Shown here: one piece after another, positions 31,627 to 31,738 of the stretch
Numbering within the stretch: the first letter of the stretch is position 1
How the letters are laid out: each line of letters opens with the position of its first letter
From: GCA-002282575 sp964416645
GTDB lineage: Bacteria > Pseudomonadota > Gammaproteobacteria > Thiomicrospirales > Thiomicrospiraceae
DNA length: 31,738 nucleotides
Assembly (NCBI GenBank): GCA_964416645.1
Contig: CAYQEZ010000020.1
Span: forward strand, 1-31,738
Direction: 5' to 3'
Position numbers and translations under genes: made by a program
The notes under the pieces: generated by a model
What the model was told of the DNA's origin: nothing
The model's input: the letters and a program-made list of their open reading frames with translations, nothing else
Databases searched by the model: none

Positions 31627-31738
31627 ATGACACAACCGGTTCCTTTATTTAATGCAAACTGTAACGAATGTGGCTTAAAAAAGCTGTGCTTCCCATTAGG
31701 TTTAGAAAAAAGTGAAGTGTTACGTTTAGACGCCTTGG
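31627..31738 (+). CDS. fnr: FNR/Anr-type anaerobic regulator, N-terminal part (partial)
   Basis: Only the first 37 codons are inside the window. They carry CNECGLKKLC (Cys12, Cys15, Cys21), the Cx2Cx5C cluster that binds the oxygen-labile [4Fe-4S] centre in FNR/Anr proteins, followed by FPLGLEKSEVLRLDAL, which matches the family. The fourth cysteine, effector domain and DNA-binding helix lie beyond the window. An exact FNR box upstream supports the call. It follows kdsB after 109 bases and has its own promoter. Confidence 0.88.
   Translation, partial: MTQPVPLFNANCNECGLKKLCFPLGLEKSEVLRLDAL

Overview
The window is a chromosomal stretch of a Gram-negative bacterium, most likely an aquatic gammaproteobacterium. 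The evidence is the kdnA-kdnB-kdsB operon for 8-amino-Kdo (best known from Shewanella), an FNR/Anr-type regulator, a long PstC and PstA of the gammaproteobacterial type, sigma-54/NtrC control of glnA and glnK-amtB, and MetH plus Hsp33. I cannot name the genus; a Thiotrichales-like lineage is only a guess. No phage, plasmid or CRISPR signals are seen.

Layout. 1-338: the last codons of a chemotaxis receptor (C-terminal xWxxF docking tail), a short non-coding MITE-like element with 4-bp target duplications, and the metH terminator. 339-5453 (minus): metH, a small protein of unknown function, and an Hsp33 chaperone that has lost two of its four zinc cysteines. 5542-13270: a phosphate-starvation lipid-remodelling block. 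It holds an EAL-CBS-GGDEF protein (minus) divergent from olsB-olsA (ornithine lipid synthesis), a DUF4395 membrane protein (minus) behind a NemR-like palindrome, and btaA, a FemAB/GNAT-like gene and plcP (plus). 13327-18495: a nitrogen block with amtB, glnK, a TorF-type porin and glnA (all minus), each transcription unit having a good sigma-54 promoter, plus a membrane-anchored methyltransferase (plus). 18829-27448: pstC-pstA-pstB-phoU-phoB-phoR, then pstS with its own promoter. 27555-31738: adk, tRNA-Phe(GAA), kdnA-kdnB-kdsB, and the start of an fnr gene with a perfect FNR box in front.

How it fits together. Direct repeats of the TGTCAT/TGTCAC type, mostly at exact 11-bp phasing (the classical PhoB-binding pattern), stand in front of olsB, the EAL-CBS-GGDEF gene, btaA, pstC and pstS. 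The sensor and regulator (PhoR/PhoB/PhoU/Pst) are therefore encoded close to a set of likely targets. When phosphate is low, PlcP would hydrolyse phospholipids to diacylglycerol, BtaA would attach the homoserine moiety from S-adenosylmethionine, and OlsB/OlsA would make ornithine lipids.

The most interesting point is that btaB, the N-methyltransferase that normally completes the betaine lipid DGTS, is absent. A FemAB/GNAT-like acyltransferase lies in its place between btaA and plcP. This may point to a different diacylglyceryl-homoserine-derived lipid. The link of a c-di-GMP enzyme to a Pho box and of a porin to sigma-54 are further regulatory observations.
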